Shown here: positions 24,747 to 38,050 of the stretch, in pieces | Position numbering within the stretch: position 1 is the first letter of the stretch | Layout of the letters: each line of letters begins with the position of its first letter | Source of the DNA: Megascapheus bottae | Lineage: Eukaryota > Chordata > Mammalia > Rodentia > Geomyidae | Direction: 5' to 3' | DNA: 64,000 nt | Assembly (NCBI GenBank): GCA_024803745.1 | Contig: JANJXV010000188.1 | Location: forward strand, 682,001-746,000 | Notes under the pieces: generated by a model | What the model saw: the letters and a program-made list of their open reading frames with translations, nothing else | Told to the model about the DNA's origin: nothing | Databases searched by the model: none | Translations under genes and position numbers: made by a program

Positions 24747-26342
24747 TAGAAAGACGGAGAGGTGCAAAGTCCATGCTGGACAGTCTAGGACATCTCACTC
24801 GTAACAATCAATGGTCAGTCAAAGTGGGTCAAAGGGACCAGTCAATGTACACCTAAACAGCAAGTAGCCTACTAAAAATATTTCACACAAACATCACTAG
24901 ATAGAAATAGGAGACTATGTCAGCCTCACTGAACTCCTGGGAAGATCAAATAGGCTTCTTGGCCTGCAAGAAGAGGCCCTGTGATCTGCAGCCTTTCCTC
25001 CTCTACCAGTCCCCACACCTCAGGCATATTCTTTGCCTTAACTTCGTTTCTCACCCGCCTTGACTCTGGGTGCCTCAAATGTTAAGCCTCAGATGAGAAG
25101 CTTTGTGGCAGAAATTACCCTCCAAAACTGAAGCTCAAGTCCATCAGGAGCCAAAGAGAAGGAGGACAAAGCATCAGGCCTGGTACAAAGCTCATGCCAG
25201 CTCCAAGGGCCATTTTCACCATGACACAGCCAAACAGAACTGACTGTTTCCCCTGCAGGTGCCCTTCTGTCCTGACCATCCCTGGAGACTCCTGTCCTGT
25301 CTAGAAATGTCCACTTTCCTTGCCGTGGTTATCATGGGACCCATGTGTGGCGCCTCTGCATACCACTTACATGAATGGGAAGTGGGTGGAGGAAAGACAG
25401 CTCTCATGGTAGAGACAGGGTGTGTCTGGGTAACTGATCAACCCTGACCCAAAAGCTTGGTCTCAGGCCAAAGGGCTATCTATAGTGCATTAGTGTCTGG
25501 GCTGTTCCTCTGAAGACCTGCATAACACAGGTGCTTACATGACAACCAAGTCTAGAATTGCTCCCACCTGGGAACTTGACTATCCCACATGGACCCCTGT
25601 CACAGAACCATGTCCCCAGTGAGCAAGACTAAACCCCACCCACTTCCTTCCATGGCACTCCTCAGAAGCTACCACCACTGCATAGACATACTTTTGCCCT
25701 TTAAATATAAAGCTATAAAGGAGAAATTTTTATAAGGATATGTAAGGCTTGGTATGTATTTAGGTGCTTTCAGTGTTGGTTTTTCTTTTTGCTAAAAGAG
25801 TAATAACTCAAAGCTGAGAGTCCTTGATGGTCTGAAAATTTCTCAAGACATTTGTGAGACTCTCAGTGAAAGTAAAACTAAATCGCTTAGTGCTCTTTAG
25901 TCAGCTAGGACCCTTCGACCTCCACCCCTACCTGAATACCACTTATACATTATCAGCGCAAGCACACAGCACTGCCTCATGTTTAGCCAGACTAGCACTT
26001 GATTGAATTTCTCTCCCCTCCCAGCATTTCTATTCAGGACGAACTAAAGCGCTCAGCAAATACATGAATGCAGAGAGGCTTGCAATATAGAAGAAAAAGC
26101 AAACATGACTCAGAAAGGCCAAAGGAAGCCCTTCGTCCTCCCACAAGTGTGTCTGCTTGGAAGAAAGAATGAATTCTAGTTCAAAGGAACAGTCTTGAGC
26201 AATGCTCTTTTCCAGGCATGGATAAGCCTTCCCACCTCCCCCATATCACCCTTTTCCATGGGCTTCTACACATTGTCAGTTCATAAATGTGTTTACCTCA
26301 CCAAAATCTGAGGGTTTTTTTTTTTTAGCTCTTCCTAGTTAA

Positions 26343-26800
26343 TGTTTGATAGATATGTACATAATGAATAGGCATATGCATGGATAGAAAGATAGATGGG
26401 TGGATAGATGGGTGAGTGGGTGGATGGATAGATAGGTGATAGATGTGTAGATTAATGAGTAGATGAGTAGGTAGATGGATATGTAGGTGATGGATGGGAT
26501 GTAGGTGGATGGATAGATGAGTAGATGCGTGGGTGGTTGAGTAGGTGATGGATGAGTGGATGAACACATGGATAGATAGGTAATGGATAGGTTAGTGGCT
26601 GGATGGATGAGTGGGTGGATAAATGGGACGGGACGGTGATGGATGGATAGGTAGATGGATGGATGGATAAGTGGTAGAGGGATGGATGGATAAGGTGATG
26701 GATTGAGTTTTGGATGGACAGCTAGATGCATAGTTGATTAGTAGGTGGATTGATGGACGATTAGTCCTTAGGTGAATAGGTGATAGATAGACATATAGTT
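26343..26800. repeat. Degenerate (GATG/GATA/GGTG)n array
   Basis: About 450 bases built of GATGGATG, GATAGATG and GTGGATGA variants without a fixed higher-order period. Reading frames over it (Ile/His/Ser/Pro-rich on the minus strand) are repeat artefacts. Confidence 0.9.
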
Positions 26801-27567
26801 AGAAGAGTCTGGGTGAAAGTACAGGTGGTAGAGTGGATAGATTTTTGTGCTTAAAAGGTACAACTTAACCCAAGAAAGATTTGCTGTCTCCAACTTGGAC
26901 TTGGAAGGGAGTTTCCTTCATTTGTATCTCATGTAAATTCTGAATAAAATGGACAATATAGGAAAGCCCAGATCATATTGCTCACCAGAGGAAGAGGGTT
27001 CTATAATACTATGAACCATGTTTTTGACAGGGACTTAGCATAGACCAGCTGAAGGCCACACATTTGTACTTTGGGCTGGCAGAGCCATGGGAGCTGCTCT
27101 TCCAATGATACCACCCAAATGTTCAGAGAAGCTGGAAATAGCAGGTAGAATATGTCTGGCATAGTCTAGCCTAGCGTCTATAGCAGGCACTGTGTTTGGT
27201 ACCAAGTTATTCTGACCCATTGCCCACCTGGGCTCAGAGGCTGCAGCCCTGGGAAGCCCCCCAATGTCCTCTTTAAATTGACACTGCTGCAGCAGGCAGC
27301 CTCATTCCATTCTCTGGGGAGAATGGAATTTTGTCTCATATCTGCACATTCTCCCTTTTCATTTTGAGCCGTGGTCATAATTCCACAATGCATCCCACAA
27401 GCATTGCTCTGGTGACTTCCATCCTCTCCAATTCTCCTCCCGACCCTTGTCTCTCACCCTATGCCTCTCAAGTCCTGGGATCTATTCACAGTGCTATTCT
27501 CTCTAGCAACAACATATTTCCCAACTTTTAGGAATTTGTGAGAATTAAAAGACAGAGTATTTTTACA

Positions 27568-27791
27568 GGGCTCACAATCTGAATTCTAACTATTAAGAAG
27601 GCTGACATCTAAGGATCAAAGTTCAAAGCCAACCCAGGCAGGAAAATCCAGGAGACTCTTATGGACAGATAACCATGGAAAAGCTGTAAGTAGAAGCTGT
27701 GGCCCAAGTGGTACAGCAGCATCCATGAGTGAAAAAGCTAAGTGACTATGCTCAAGCCATAGGTTCAAGCCCTAGTACCAGCACAAAAAAA
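27568..27791 (+). mobile_element. B1-like/Geo SINE, diverged
   Basis: CAAAGTTCAAAGCCAACCCA in the left half and GTGGCCCAAGTGGTACAGCA in the right half, then GTTCAAGCCCTAGTACCAGC and an A run. Confidence 0.78.
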
Positions 27792-28903
27792 TAATAGAGA
27801 GGGAGGGGAAGAAAGAAAGCCAGAGAGGAGAGACTAATAGAAAGAATGTATAAAATGCCTAACAATAATTTGCATGGATACATTATTGCTCAGTAAATGT
27901 TTGTGGAACTAATGAAGTTGAATGACGAGTTCTACATCTGTTCTTAGAAGCAAATACCAAATTAAAGAGCTCTAAAGATATTTGCATAGAGGTTGCCTCT
28001 TCTTGGAACGTTGATGATGGTGGATTGAGGCCACACGAGGGAAAGGTACAGGAGCTGGGTATAGATACATTCTGTGTGGCTCCCCTCACTCCAAGTCAGA
28101 ATCACAAAGCATATGCCTCCATGAGATGGCAGGATCCTGAAGAGGCTGAATTTCAAACTTCATTTACCCATGTCACTATGTCCTCATGGAGGAAACAGAA
28201 AAGGGAGGACACATCTCTGGGAGGTAGGAGAAGTTATCAAGGAACTCTTGCTGGGAGTTAGCAGTTCTTGAGAAGCCAGGTGGAGCTACTCAGCTGTTGG
28301 AGAATTAGAATCCAATCCATACACATCGACTGACACCCGAAAGACAGAAATAAACAGAATTTGAGTTTTCTTAAGAGTTTTCCTCAGAACTCTTGTTACA
28401 TCTGTTAACTGCATTTTATTAAGGAACCTGTCAACAGAAACAAAGCCTGTTAGTAAGACCATTAAGTGGACCATAATAAGAAGGTAAGAATGTACTTAAT
28501 AGTCAGGTCCTAAGAGGAATGAGCATAGAGATGACAGAAAGGCCAGCAGGATACAGAGATGATGGAGCACTGGGAAAGGAGGCATGGTGTTCACTAATAT
28601 TGAATACTCCAAGCCAGAAGGACTTAGAGGCTGTTGATGTCACTGCATTACAAAAATTCACTGAGATTCTAGATTCTAGAATACTGTAATAGCATACCAT
28701 TGATGGGCTGATATATAACCTACAAAATTCTGTTTAGGAGAATGGACTTCCAAGCTCAAAGGTTATCAGAGTTATTGTCTGGTGGAAGGCCTATTTCTTG
28801 ACTTTCAGAAGATGCCTTTTTGTTGGGTCCTCACGTGGTAGAAGCGAAGAGCTCTGGTTCCTTTTAGAGAGTTCTTTCTTTCATCATTTTTTTCTCCTTT
28901 TTC

Positions 28904-29135
28904 TTGTGCTAGACCTGGGGCTTGAACTCAGGGCCTGGGTGCTATTTCTGAGCTTTTTCGCTTAAGTCTAGAATTCAACACTTAAGCCATGGCTCCACTT
29001 TCAGCTTTTGGGGTTTTCAATTGGAGGTTAGAGTCTCAAAGACTTTTCTGCCCAGACTGGCTTTGAACTGGCTCTGAACAGGTCTCAGCTTCTAGATTAG
29101 TTAGGATTACAGGAGTAAGCCATAAGTGTCTAGTT
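28904..29135 (-). mobile_element. B1-like/Geo SINE
   Basis: GGGGCTTGAACTCAGGGCCT then CACTTAAGCCATGGCTCCAC. The head is worn (TTAGGATTACAGGAGTAAGC). Confidence 0.8.
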
Positions 29136-30471
29136 TGACCCATTTCTAAGGTCTGTAGTTTGATGACCTCTTTTTTTTCACATATGCATTAGGTCATAAA
29201 AGTTGGCTCCATCTCCTGACTCCATCAACTTGGGGATCAGGTTTCAACATACGGAAGTTGAGTGGATACAATATTCAGATACTCCCTAACAGCTTCTTTG
29301 TGTAGCTGAGGATTTATTACCTTATTAGTTCAAGAAATGACTTACTCCCTGTCTGGGCAAGGACATAGCAGGTGGAGGATAGCCCTTTGAAAGCCCAGAT
29401 GCCCATTTCACTTATTGCAATACAGATTAGGACCTGAGGTCATGAAATATCAGCCCTTACATGATATGTGCTGAGCTCATCCACAGAGCTCATCCAAGCC
29501 CATTTGATGAAGGCAGCAGATGCCAGAATCTATCCACCATCAGCCAGGAAGACAGAGGTCCTGGCTAGACAGGAGGATGCGCCAGACTGTCTGCCTCCCA
29601 GGCACTGAGGCTTGTCTTCCCCATAATAAATCTGTGACTCCAGTGAAGACTTATAAGGGCACTTTACCTGTGTCCCTGTCTGCTCTAAGGGATCAAGGAT
29701 AGTTATGCACCTGCATTATCATCCCTGAAGGTATAAGATGCTGAATGGTCAGCCAAGGTCAAAACCACAGTTGCATCTTACACCAGACCATTATCTTCCT
29801 GAACCAAAAGCTGGATATGCGGTAAACATTTTCATCAAGAAAGGCTCTTCCCTTCCTCCAGGCTTCTAAAGAGCCTAGGAGTCTCTGCCCTCCATCATTA
29901 ATCAAGCAAAGTGGGCTGTTCAGGAGATATCTCAGAGGCAAACAGCAGCCACTGACCTTTGACAGGATCTTCAGACAGTCTATGGTTAGCCAGCAATGTC
30001 AAATAAGCAATGGACAGTAGGCCCAGGGGGAGGGGCAATCTGACATCCAGATGCCACAGCTCAAGGAAACCATCCCCGGGCTAGATCTTCATGTCAAACT
30101 GCTGCCAACCAACCTGTTCTGAGCCTGGCCAGAGGCTAGAGCAGATGGTGGCAGAGGGCAAACGGGAGGCAGGAGGCTCGCTCACCACTGAATCTGAAGG
30201 AATCTGTCTGTACCCAGGACTCCCATTGTACATGTGGCCACCTGAAGTAGAACAGCACAACTCTGTTTACCTGGGCACTGGTCTCTGACACACACCACCC
30301 TAACCTGCCTGTCAAATGCGCCTGTAGGATCTTTACAATTAATGAAATATTGAAAGTGACATGAAATCCAAGTCTCTGGAGAGAAGGTAGGGATGCTGAG
30401 GGTGGCTTTCTATGACAAATCAATAGAAACCTTGTAGAATATAGAAAGTTCTAAAGATTAGGGATCAGAGC

Positions 30472-30955
30472 CAGGCACAAATGGCTCACATCTGCCATCC
30501 AAGTTACACAGACAATGAAACCTGACTATCATAGTTTGAAACCATCCCCAGAAGAAAGTCCTTGAGATTCATGGGGCATGAACTCTGGGCCTGGGTGTTG
30601 TCCCTGAGCTCTTTAGCTCAAGGCTACCGCCCTACCCCTTGAGTCACAGTTTCACTTCCCATTTTCTAGTGGTTAAATGGAGATAAGAGTCTCATGCTTT
30701 AGTGCCCAGGCTGGCTTTGAACCTTGATCTTCAGATCTCAGCCTCCTGAGTAGCTAGCATTACAGGCGAGAGCCACTGCACTAGGTCCTTGAGATTCTTA
30801 TGTCTAGTTGATCACAAAAAATAAAAGCAACAACAACAACAACTTTAAAAAGCCACAAGTAGAGCTATGCCTCAAGTGGTGGAGTGATAGCCTTGAAATA
30901 AACAAGCTCAGGGACAGGACAAATGCCCTGAGTTCAAATCCCAGTATCAGCAAAA
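30472..30955 (+). mobile_element. B1-like/Geo SINE interrupted by a second SINE
   Basis: The left piece, 30472-30570, starts GCCAGGCACAAATGGCTCAC. The right piece, 30786-30955, carries ATGCCTCAAGTGGTGGAGTG. The gap is filled by the element at 30571-30784. Confidence 0.85.
30571..30784 (-). mobile_element. B1-like/Geo SINE nested in another SINE
   Basis: Reverse copy (GCATGAACTCTGGGCCTGGG ... GTAGCTAGCATTACAGGCGA) flanked by the 13-mer GTCCTTGAGATTC at 30558-30570 and 30785-30797. Confidence 0.9.
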
Positions 30956-31744
30956 AAACAAATAATCAAGATTGGTTAAGAAGGGAGGGGAAATGAAATG
31001 CTTTAATAAAATGACTATATGGGGTGAGGATGATTCCACCAAACCATCAACAACATTTAAATGCATAAAAAAAGAGGAATTTCAACTCCTGGGGAATATT
31101 CCGTAACAATACTCTATTAGCCCCTTCAGCTTAATTCTTGGTCATAGTGGCCAGATGATATAGGTTACCTCATTTGCTGGTCATCCTTCGGAAACACATT
31201 TGAATATAAATGGAGTGGCAATGTGATAATTACAGACCTGAAGTCTCAGGGAAATGCAATTCTGAAGATAGGGTGCTATACAGAGTCTCTTTGGAGCAAG
31301 GCTGACTGTGAAATCTCAGCAAAAGTCTTGGGGTTCTGAGGGGCCAGTTATCACTTTTATTACTGGTTGAGTCAGACAAGCCCTAAACTAACTTGTCAAG
31401 AAAACAAGAATGAGAAACACTGAATTCAGACACTGCTTTGTAAGGAAAAATAAACAACAACCCTGGCATGCTGGAAAATACAATACTTTGGAAGCCATGA
31501 GAAGCCACTTATTTAGATATTTTTCTTCCGAAGGACTTGCATTCTACTAAACAGCAACCAAATTGATTTGCTATAATAGTTCTTGGTGGGTGTTCAAACA
31601 CAGATAGCCCTGACCACAGGCTTAATAGAGGAAGATAGAGTTTCTGAGGCCAGTTCAATTCAGTGGAGAAGCCAGAAGATGAATGAACTTGCAGGAAAAA
31701 AAATATACTCCATTCTTTTTATTTACTTGTTCATTTTTATTTTT

Positions 31745-31978
31745 TGTACCAGTACTAGGGCTCAAACTCAGAACCTGGGTGCTGTCTGTTAGCTGTTTTT
31801 ACTGAAGTCTGGAGCACTACCACTTGAGCCACAGCTCTACCTCTAGCATTTTGGGGGAGTTTAATTGGAGATAACAGTCTCAGACTTTCTTGCCCAAGCT
31901 GACTGGTTTCAGTACGAGACCCTCAGGTCTTAAACCTCCAGGGTAGCTAGGATTAGTGGTTTGAGCCATTCGCACCCA
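31745..31978 (-). mobile_element. B1-like/Geo SINE
   Basis: AGGGCTCAAACTCAGAACCT, ACTACCACTTGAGCCACAGC and a worn head ending TTGAGCCATTCGCACCCA. Confidence 0.82.
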
Positions 31979-32758
31979 AAGATTCCTGAACTACTGTCAT
32001 ACCAAGAGCGATCTGGGGAAGGCACTAAGATGGACTGAGAAGCTCCATTTCTGGGAAGATTTTCATTAATTTTGTCAAGACAAAGTTAATAATCCGTGGC
32101 ATCAATTTTTTTCCCCTTCAGTTGGCTGTTCTAAACATCTTAGAGTCTTCTCGATAAATCTCACACCTAGAGGCTAGTAGAAATTAGTTTGCCTTCTACA
32201 CTGTCATTAGAGAAGAAAGAAGTAATCATACCTGAGGAAATTTGAAGTGATTGGCTTGTAAATGAGAATCTACAAGCTTCCCAAGTTTCAGGAGGAGTAA
32301 ATAAATCTCATTCCCCTCTCTGCCCCCATCATATCCCCCATTTGAGAAAGAAAATGCACCAGAGATTTCCTTAAGAAAGTGTTTTACATGGATACTTCTA
32401 GATACCATTTGACTTGTATCAAGCCCTACATTTTTAACACGTTTACCCAAGAATCCCCTATGGAGGGCCTTCAAGAAACAGGGTCTCCAATGAAGAGTTA
32501 CATGGGAATCAACAACATGGCCTGTCCTCTTCCAACCTGTGACTGAGCATCTGTGGAACTGACATGGATAAAAGAGAGATGATAAAGCTTGAGACAGAAG
32601 CTGAGAAGATAGGAGCTACTCTTCTATTATGATAATCCTTTTAAAAATATGCTTAGGAAGAAAATGGAACATATTATATAGTTAGCAATATGCAAACTAG
32701 GTATGAATGATAGACAAACATATGCAGGTATACATAAATATGCATAATAGCTAGGTAG

Positions 32759-32760
<2 letters not shown>

Positions 32761-32814
<54 letters not shown>
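32761..32814. repeat. (GATA)n microsatellite
   Basis: About 13 uninterrupted GATA units. Confidence 0.97.
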
Positions 32815-32815
<1 letters not shown>

Positions 32816-32830
32816 GCATGCATACATACA

Positions 32831-32893
32831 TGGATGGATGGATGGATGGATGGATGGATGGATGGATCGATGGATCGATGGATGATGGATGGA
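32831..32893. repeat. (GGAT)n microsatellite
   Basis: About 15 GGAT units with GATC interruptions, adjoining the GATA array. Confidence 0.95.
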
Positions 32894-34552
32894 TAAACAG
32901 CCATGTTCATCCTTTCCATGGAAACTCTGAACATACATTCCTCCTGCCTCAATGACAATGATAATGGTAATAGTTCTAAATGTTTTCCACATGTTCTCTC
33001 ACTTAGTTTTCATAATGACACTTGGAGATAGGTAATATTCTAGTCACCACTTGACAGAGCAAAACACAGAGGCACAGAATGACAAATAAATAACAATCAT
33101 TAAGTGGTTCGTAACTAGAGTTAATGGGATTTGAGCCCAAGCAAATCTGGCCCTTGTCCTGCTGCTGCTATGGCTGTAACTCCAAGATCTCTCTGATCTT
33201 TTGCTTTTCAGTTTTTCTCTTTGTTTAGCTCCTGGAACAGAGAAGGGTAGGGGACCCCAGAATTCCTAGTTGGATAATTCCGTTATGTCTTTGGGGATAT
33301 ATGTCATATCAGAAAGCCCTCACCTGGACCTGGCCCCTCAGCCAGCCTTCTAGTCTTCCGTGGCCAGATTGTTTGCATCCAATGTGCCTGCTATAAACCC
33401 ACTATGTTTTATATTTTTGTCTGTAGGAAACAGATTCATTACATACTTCAACATGAAACACTGTCAACTCCCCGCCCTAGACTATGTCACCCACTTTTGA
33501 GCAACAGGAAGTGATCCCTGAAGATGGAGTGTGGTTTGAGTAGCAAGAATTGGAGATGTGGATAGAAGGACAGAGGTACGGCCAGGGAAGAGATGGTTTA
33601 AGACTGGAGAGGGATGAAGCCATTCAAAGGGTTGAAGAGCTGGAGAGGCCTTCCAGGGAGTTGGAGGTGCACATGCTTTCACTTCGTTCAGGGCAAAGGT
33701 TTCTCCTCTCATTATGCATCGAGAAGGGCAGGCACACAGTGTGGACCCCTTGTCTAGTGTCACATTCATCCACATGGAGAGCAGAAATGACACATGAGCA
33801 GGATCACTGTTACAGTATACTTGGTCATTGTTATTTCTTAAATAGGCCAGAGAGAACAAAAGCAAAGCAGAACAAAAATGTAAAATTTTTACCAAAGGCC
33901 TTTCTGAGCTATGAGTAGAAATTCAAGTTCAAATTCATGGTCCATGAAGAGGCTACTCTCTTGCCAACCCTTTACCACTTCAGTCCCAGACATTCCATCC
34001 AGCCCATTCGGCTGATTGGTTATACCTTGGAGCGGTGGACACCAAGAGAGGGCATTTATTCCACCTAAATTCAGTTCCTGCTGTCTTTTCCAGCCATTGA
34101 GAACCTATTTCTCCTGTGTACTATCTGCTGAGCCATGTTTCCTCCCCTCTTCTGATATAAAATAGCATCGTGGGTTCAATGTTTTGGCAAATTATGTATG
34201 TTATCAACCCATTTGAGATCCTAATAACTTACCCCTTGAAATGTGAGACCTCCTTCCCCAACCCCTCCACAATAATATTGACATCAAAGATGTCCTGTGA
34301 GTGGCTGAGATTCAGCCAACTCTGACCTGAACCTGGATAACTTGAGCCTCAGCATTCAGAAGATGTGCTAGGGAAGTTCCAAGTTCCTTAGCATATGTTC
34401 TGTGTCCATATGAGTGACTTCTTACAAGAAAGAGCACAAAGCCATTCTCCACCTCTAGCCCTGCCCAATAAACCCATCCCTTCAAAAAGTCAATAACAAG
34501 GCCTGAGAAACAGCAATCTCTTCCCCACGAAGGTATAACGTTCTCCTTTTTT

Positions 34553-34734
34553 TGGTGCCAGTCCTAGCGCTTAAATCAAGGCCTGGGTGCTGTTCCTGAG
34601 CTTTTGTATTCAAAGCTAGTATTGAAGGTATGACTCTTAACAAACTTTCCTGCTGGGCTGGTTTCAAACCACAATCCTCAGATCTCAGCCTCTTGAGTAG
34701 CTAGGATTATAGGATTATAGCCACCAGTGACCAA
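34553..34734 (-). mobile_element. B1-like/Geo SINE, internally deleted
   Basis: CAGTCCTAGCGCTTAAATCA to CAAAGCTAGTATTG, then directly into the left half. The CCACTTGAGCCACAGC segment is lost. Confidence 0.78.
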
Positions 34735-35064
34735 GAGGTATAACTTTTAAATACGAGAGGCCCAAATTTATCTTACACATGTGTGTCAATGGACTCCCCA
34801 AGAACTACAGTGTAAATAGGTGTCTGTTAGTATCTAGCTTTGCCAACTCAGGGGATTCTCAGTTTTTATAAATGCTATTTTGCCCATTTATTTTCTACTT
34901 CTTTCACTATCAATGAGCATGATTTTCATTTGCTTGTTTTGAGACTTACACACCCTTTTTATTTTCTTTAGGTCTTAGGTTCATTTACCTTTGAATTTTT
35001 TGTCTTTTTCTTTTCTCTTTTTAGTTTATTCTGTGGGTATTACAAAATATAAATCCTTTTGTTA

Positions 35065-35440
35065 AAAGTGTGGCTATACATATAGGATGACGCTAAATGA
35101 AAGAACCTCCAGGATATAGAAATAAAAGCCATATAATGTATGATTGTTGTCCTTAGTGTACTATGTTATTTCTCATCTCTTTTGCTGTTCCTTGGTTATC
35201 TCATATTGTTACAGTATTTCACCTTGTTATCTGATATATTGTATATATGTTTATTTGTTTATTTGAAATAGGATAGGGAAGGGGGAAAAAGAAGATGAGG
35301 TGCTGGGGTGGGGGGAGGGAAATGGGGACCAAAATATGAGAAAGGGTATTAATGTTTGTGAAGTAATGTACCTTCTATCTGGCAAATATAATGTAACCCT
35401 TCTATTAATTACAATAAATTATATATGTAAAAAAATACTA
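35065..35440 (+). mobile_element. L1 3' UTR
   Basis: GACGCTAAATGAAAGAACCT at the start. The G-rich stretch at 35280-35330 is followed by AAATGGGGACCAAAATATGA, and the end is CTTCTATTAATTACAATAAA plus an A-rich tail. It is nearly the same subfamily as the L1 at 55049. Confidence 0.85.
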
Positions 35441-35577
35441 GAGGCCCCCTGTGTGCTAGCATTTCCTGCTTGCTAACAACAAACATAGTGGCCTGCTGAC
35501 ACTGTCCAGCTGACTGGTTTCAATTTTAGCAAATGACAGAGGTCTTAGTAATTAAAAGTGGTTGGCAATAGCATTCA

Positions 35578-35847
<270 letters not shown>

Positions 35848-37697
35848 CTACAGAAATAATCACATCTGTGCTTACTATCAATTCATGAATAATTTGAAAG
35901 AGATCAAGGGATGAGGCTCAGGTCACACATATTCTTATTTATTTACAACAATACTTGTTAGCCCTTAGGTATACACAGAATTGTTTTAGCTTTTCCTCTA
36001 CACCAGAGGGGGTGGAAAAAAAATAAAAACATGTCAGAGGCTAAAAGATGTCAGAGGCTGGTTTCCACAGGTCAAGATTTTAGCAACCGGTGTTGTCACA
36101 GCTCACAGTAGATACAAGTAGGCATTACTTAGCCAGATGTACTGCTGTATTTTCTATTGGGAGTCACCAGCCTGATGTAATCAGGGAAAGCCAAGTTTCT
36201 CTGACTTGATTAGCCAAAACACAATGTGTTCCCTAGAATTCTTTCCTACTTAGATTGTTGGGGTTTCTTCCAATAAAAAATTCACAACCATATCCATTTG
36301 TTCCACAAAAATCTACCCATCATCCTGTATGGTGTTTGTTCTATATTTAACACTAGTGATACAACAGGAGTCACCCACAGTCCTGTCCCAAGAACCTCTC
36401 CTTTTCCATTACTAGATGAAATATATACCGAGTGTCTCAGAGACTGAAACACCAATGATGCTATTCATATGCCTTTGTTTATTTGATGCTTACAACAACC
36501 CTAGAAATGCAGTGAAGTATATTTTAGTATCATTCCATTTTGCCTTCAGGTGGAGACATTGCAAAAGGAGGGGCCTTCAGAGGCCATGAGAAATGTCTCA
36601 CATACTGAACTTGAAGCTGAACTTACTAGGCACAGTGTTTGCATATGTGTGGGCAGAGTACAGCCGGGAAGCTTGTGGTGCTACACTGGCTGCAGTACAG
36701 GGCAGAAAAACTCTGTTCAGGGTGGAGCCCTCACCAGATGTGCAGTGCCACAGGCTCCACCGCCCTGGGGTGGTCCTGGGGTGGGGACATTTGTGATCAG
36801 AGGGGGTTGATCATAAGTAGGATCAAAAATAGGTTTTGAACCCAGGACCCCAACAGAGGTATATGGGGTTCACACACCCAGAATGCTATAAGATGACAAT
36901 GAATACACATCAAGCACTTCATGAATGGGACAGGAATAGTTAGGTTAATTGAAGTCTCAGCTCATGGTCTCCACTGGCAGCTGGTTACAAGTGAAGACTT
37001 TACCTATGCATAATTGTATTTTAAAATGAGCTTTAAATTTTTCTCCTTACAGATCACCCAAGCTGAAATTCTATAGTGGTGTAAATAGAACTAATGAGGT
37101 TAGAAATTAATGATGACTGATGACGCATTCTGAAAGTAGTTAGAAATTAGTGATCATTTAAACCACAGCATAATGTTTTCAAGGGCAAGACAGTAAACAA
37201 TGTATATAGGATGGGTCTAAGGAAACATGTCGGGGGAGGGTTACAATAGGTTAAAGTCCCATGCTGAATCAGGAAGAGAGTTGTGGCATACAAAGAGTTG
37301 TGGCATAATCTGTAATCTCCAAGAAGGCTGGCCTGCAGAGATCACATCAAGTTAAATTATCCAAATTTTTCATGCTGTTTTTGTGCTAGAATCTCTCAAG
37401 ACAATGTTCCAGACAAGTCTGTTTGAAGGAAGATGAACTTGCTAGATTGGAGCAATAGACAATCCAAGGTAAGAAGACTAGTTATGCAGAACAGACCCAG
37501 AACACAGCGGGTTTCAAGGAGCACAGTAAAGGATAAAGCTGAATCTGGATATACATGGTCAGCTCTGCCCCAGCCACTCTTGGGACCAAGGCCCTACCCT
37601 GAGCACAGACAGAGGATGAGAGAAATCACACCCTCATATCATCAACCTATCCAGGTATACCAGCTATCTACTATTCCAGAAACCATATGAAAGTGAG

Positions 37698-37926
37698 GAG
37701 CTAGGTACTGGTCACTTATACCTGTAATCCTGACTTAGGACACTGAGATCTGAGAATCCAGATTCAAATCAAGCCCAGGCAGAAAAGCGTATGAGATTCT
37801 TGTCCAATTAACCAGAGCAAAGCAGAATGGTGGTGTGGCCCAAGTGATAAAGCACCAGCCATAAGAAGAAAAGAAAAATGCTAATCAAGAGCATGAGGTG
37901 CTGAGTTTAAGACATAGTACTGGCAT
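37698..37926 (+). mobile_element. B1-like/Geo SINE
   Basis: CACTTATACCTGTAATCCTG head and GTGTGGCCCAAGTGATAAAG right half, ending ATAGTACTGGCATAG before a GGA-rich tail. Confidence 0.82.
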
Positions 37927-38050
37927 AGAAGGAGGATGAGGAAGAAGAAAAAGAGGAGAAGGAGGAGGAAGAGAAGGAGGAGGAGTGGAGGAGGAGGAGA
38001 GAAGGAGGAGGAGGAAAAAGAGGAGGAGGAAAAGAAACAAAGAAAGAAAT
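37927..38050. repeat. (GGA)n/(GAA)n purine tract at SINE tail
   Basis: Continuous purines on the plus strand, mainly GGAGGA and AAGAAG, about 120 bases. Confidence 0.94.

Noticed and set aside
26325..26731. Minus-strand frames of 80-130 codons rich in His, Ser, Ile and Pro
   Set aside because: They follow the GATG/GATA array and have no start context or family similarity.
33550..33918. Plus-strand frame of 122 codons with a coiled-coil-like Glu/Arg-rich stretch
   Set aside because: No splice sites, no family resemblance and an overlapping minus-strand frame of similar length; most likely chance in intron sequence.
36550..36810. GC-rich patch with three overlapping plus-strand frames
   Set aside because: Few CpG dinucleotides, no splice or promoter signals; the overlapping frames only reflect a lack of stops.
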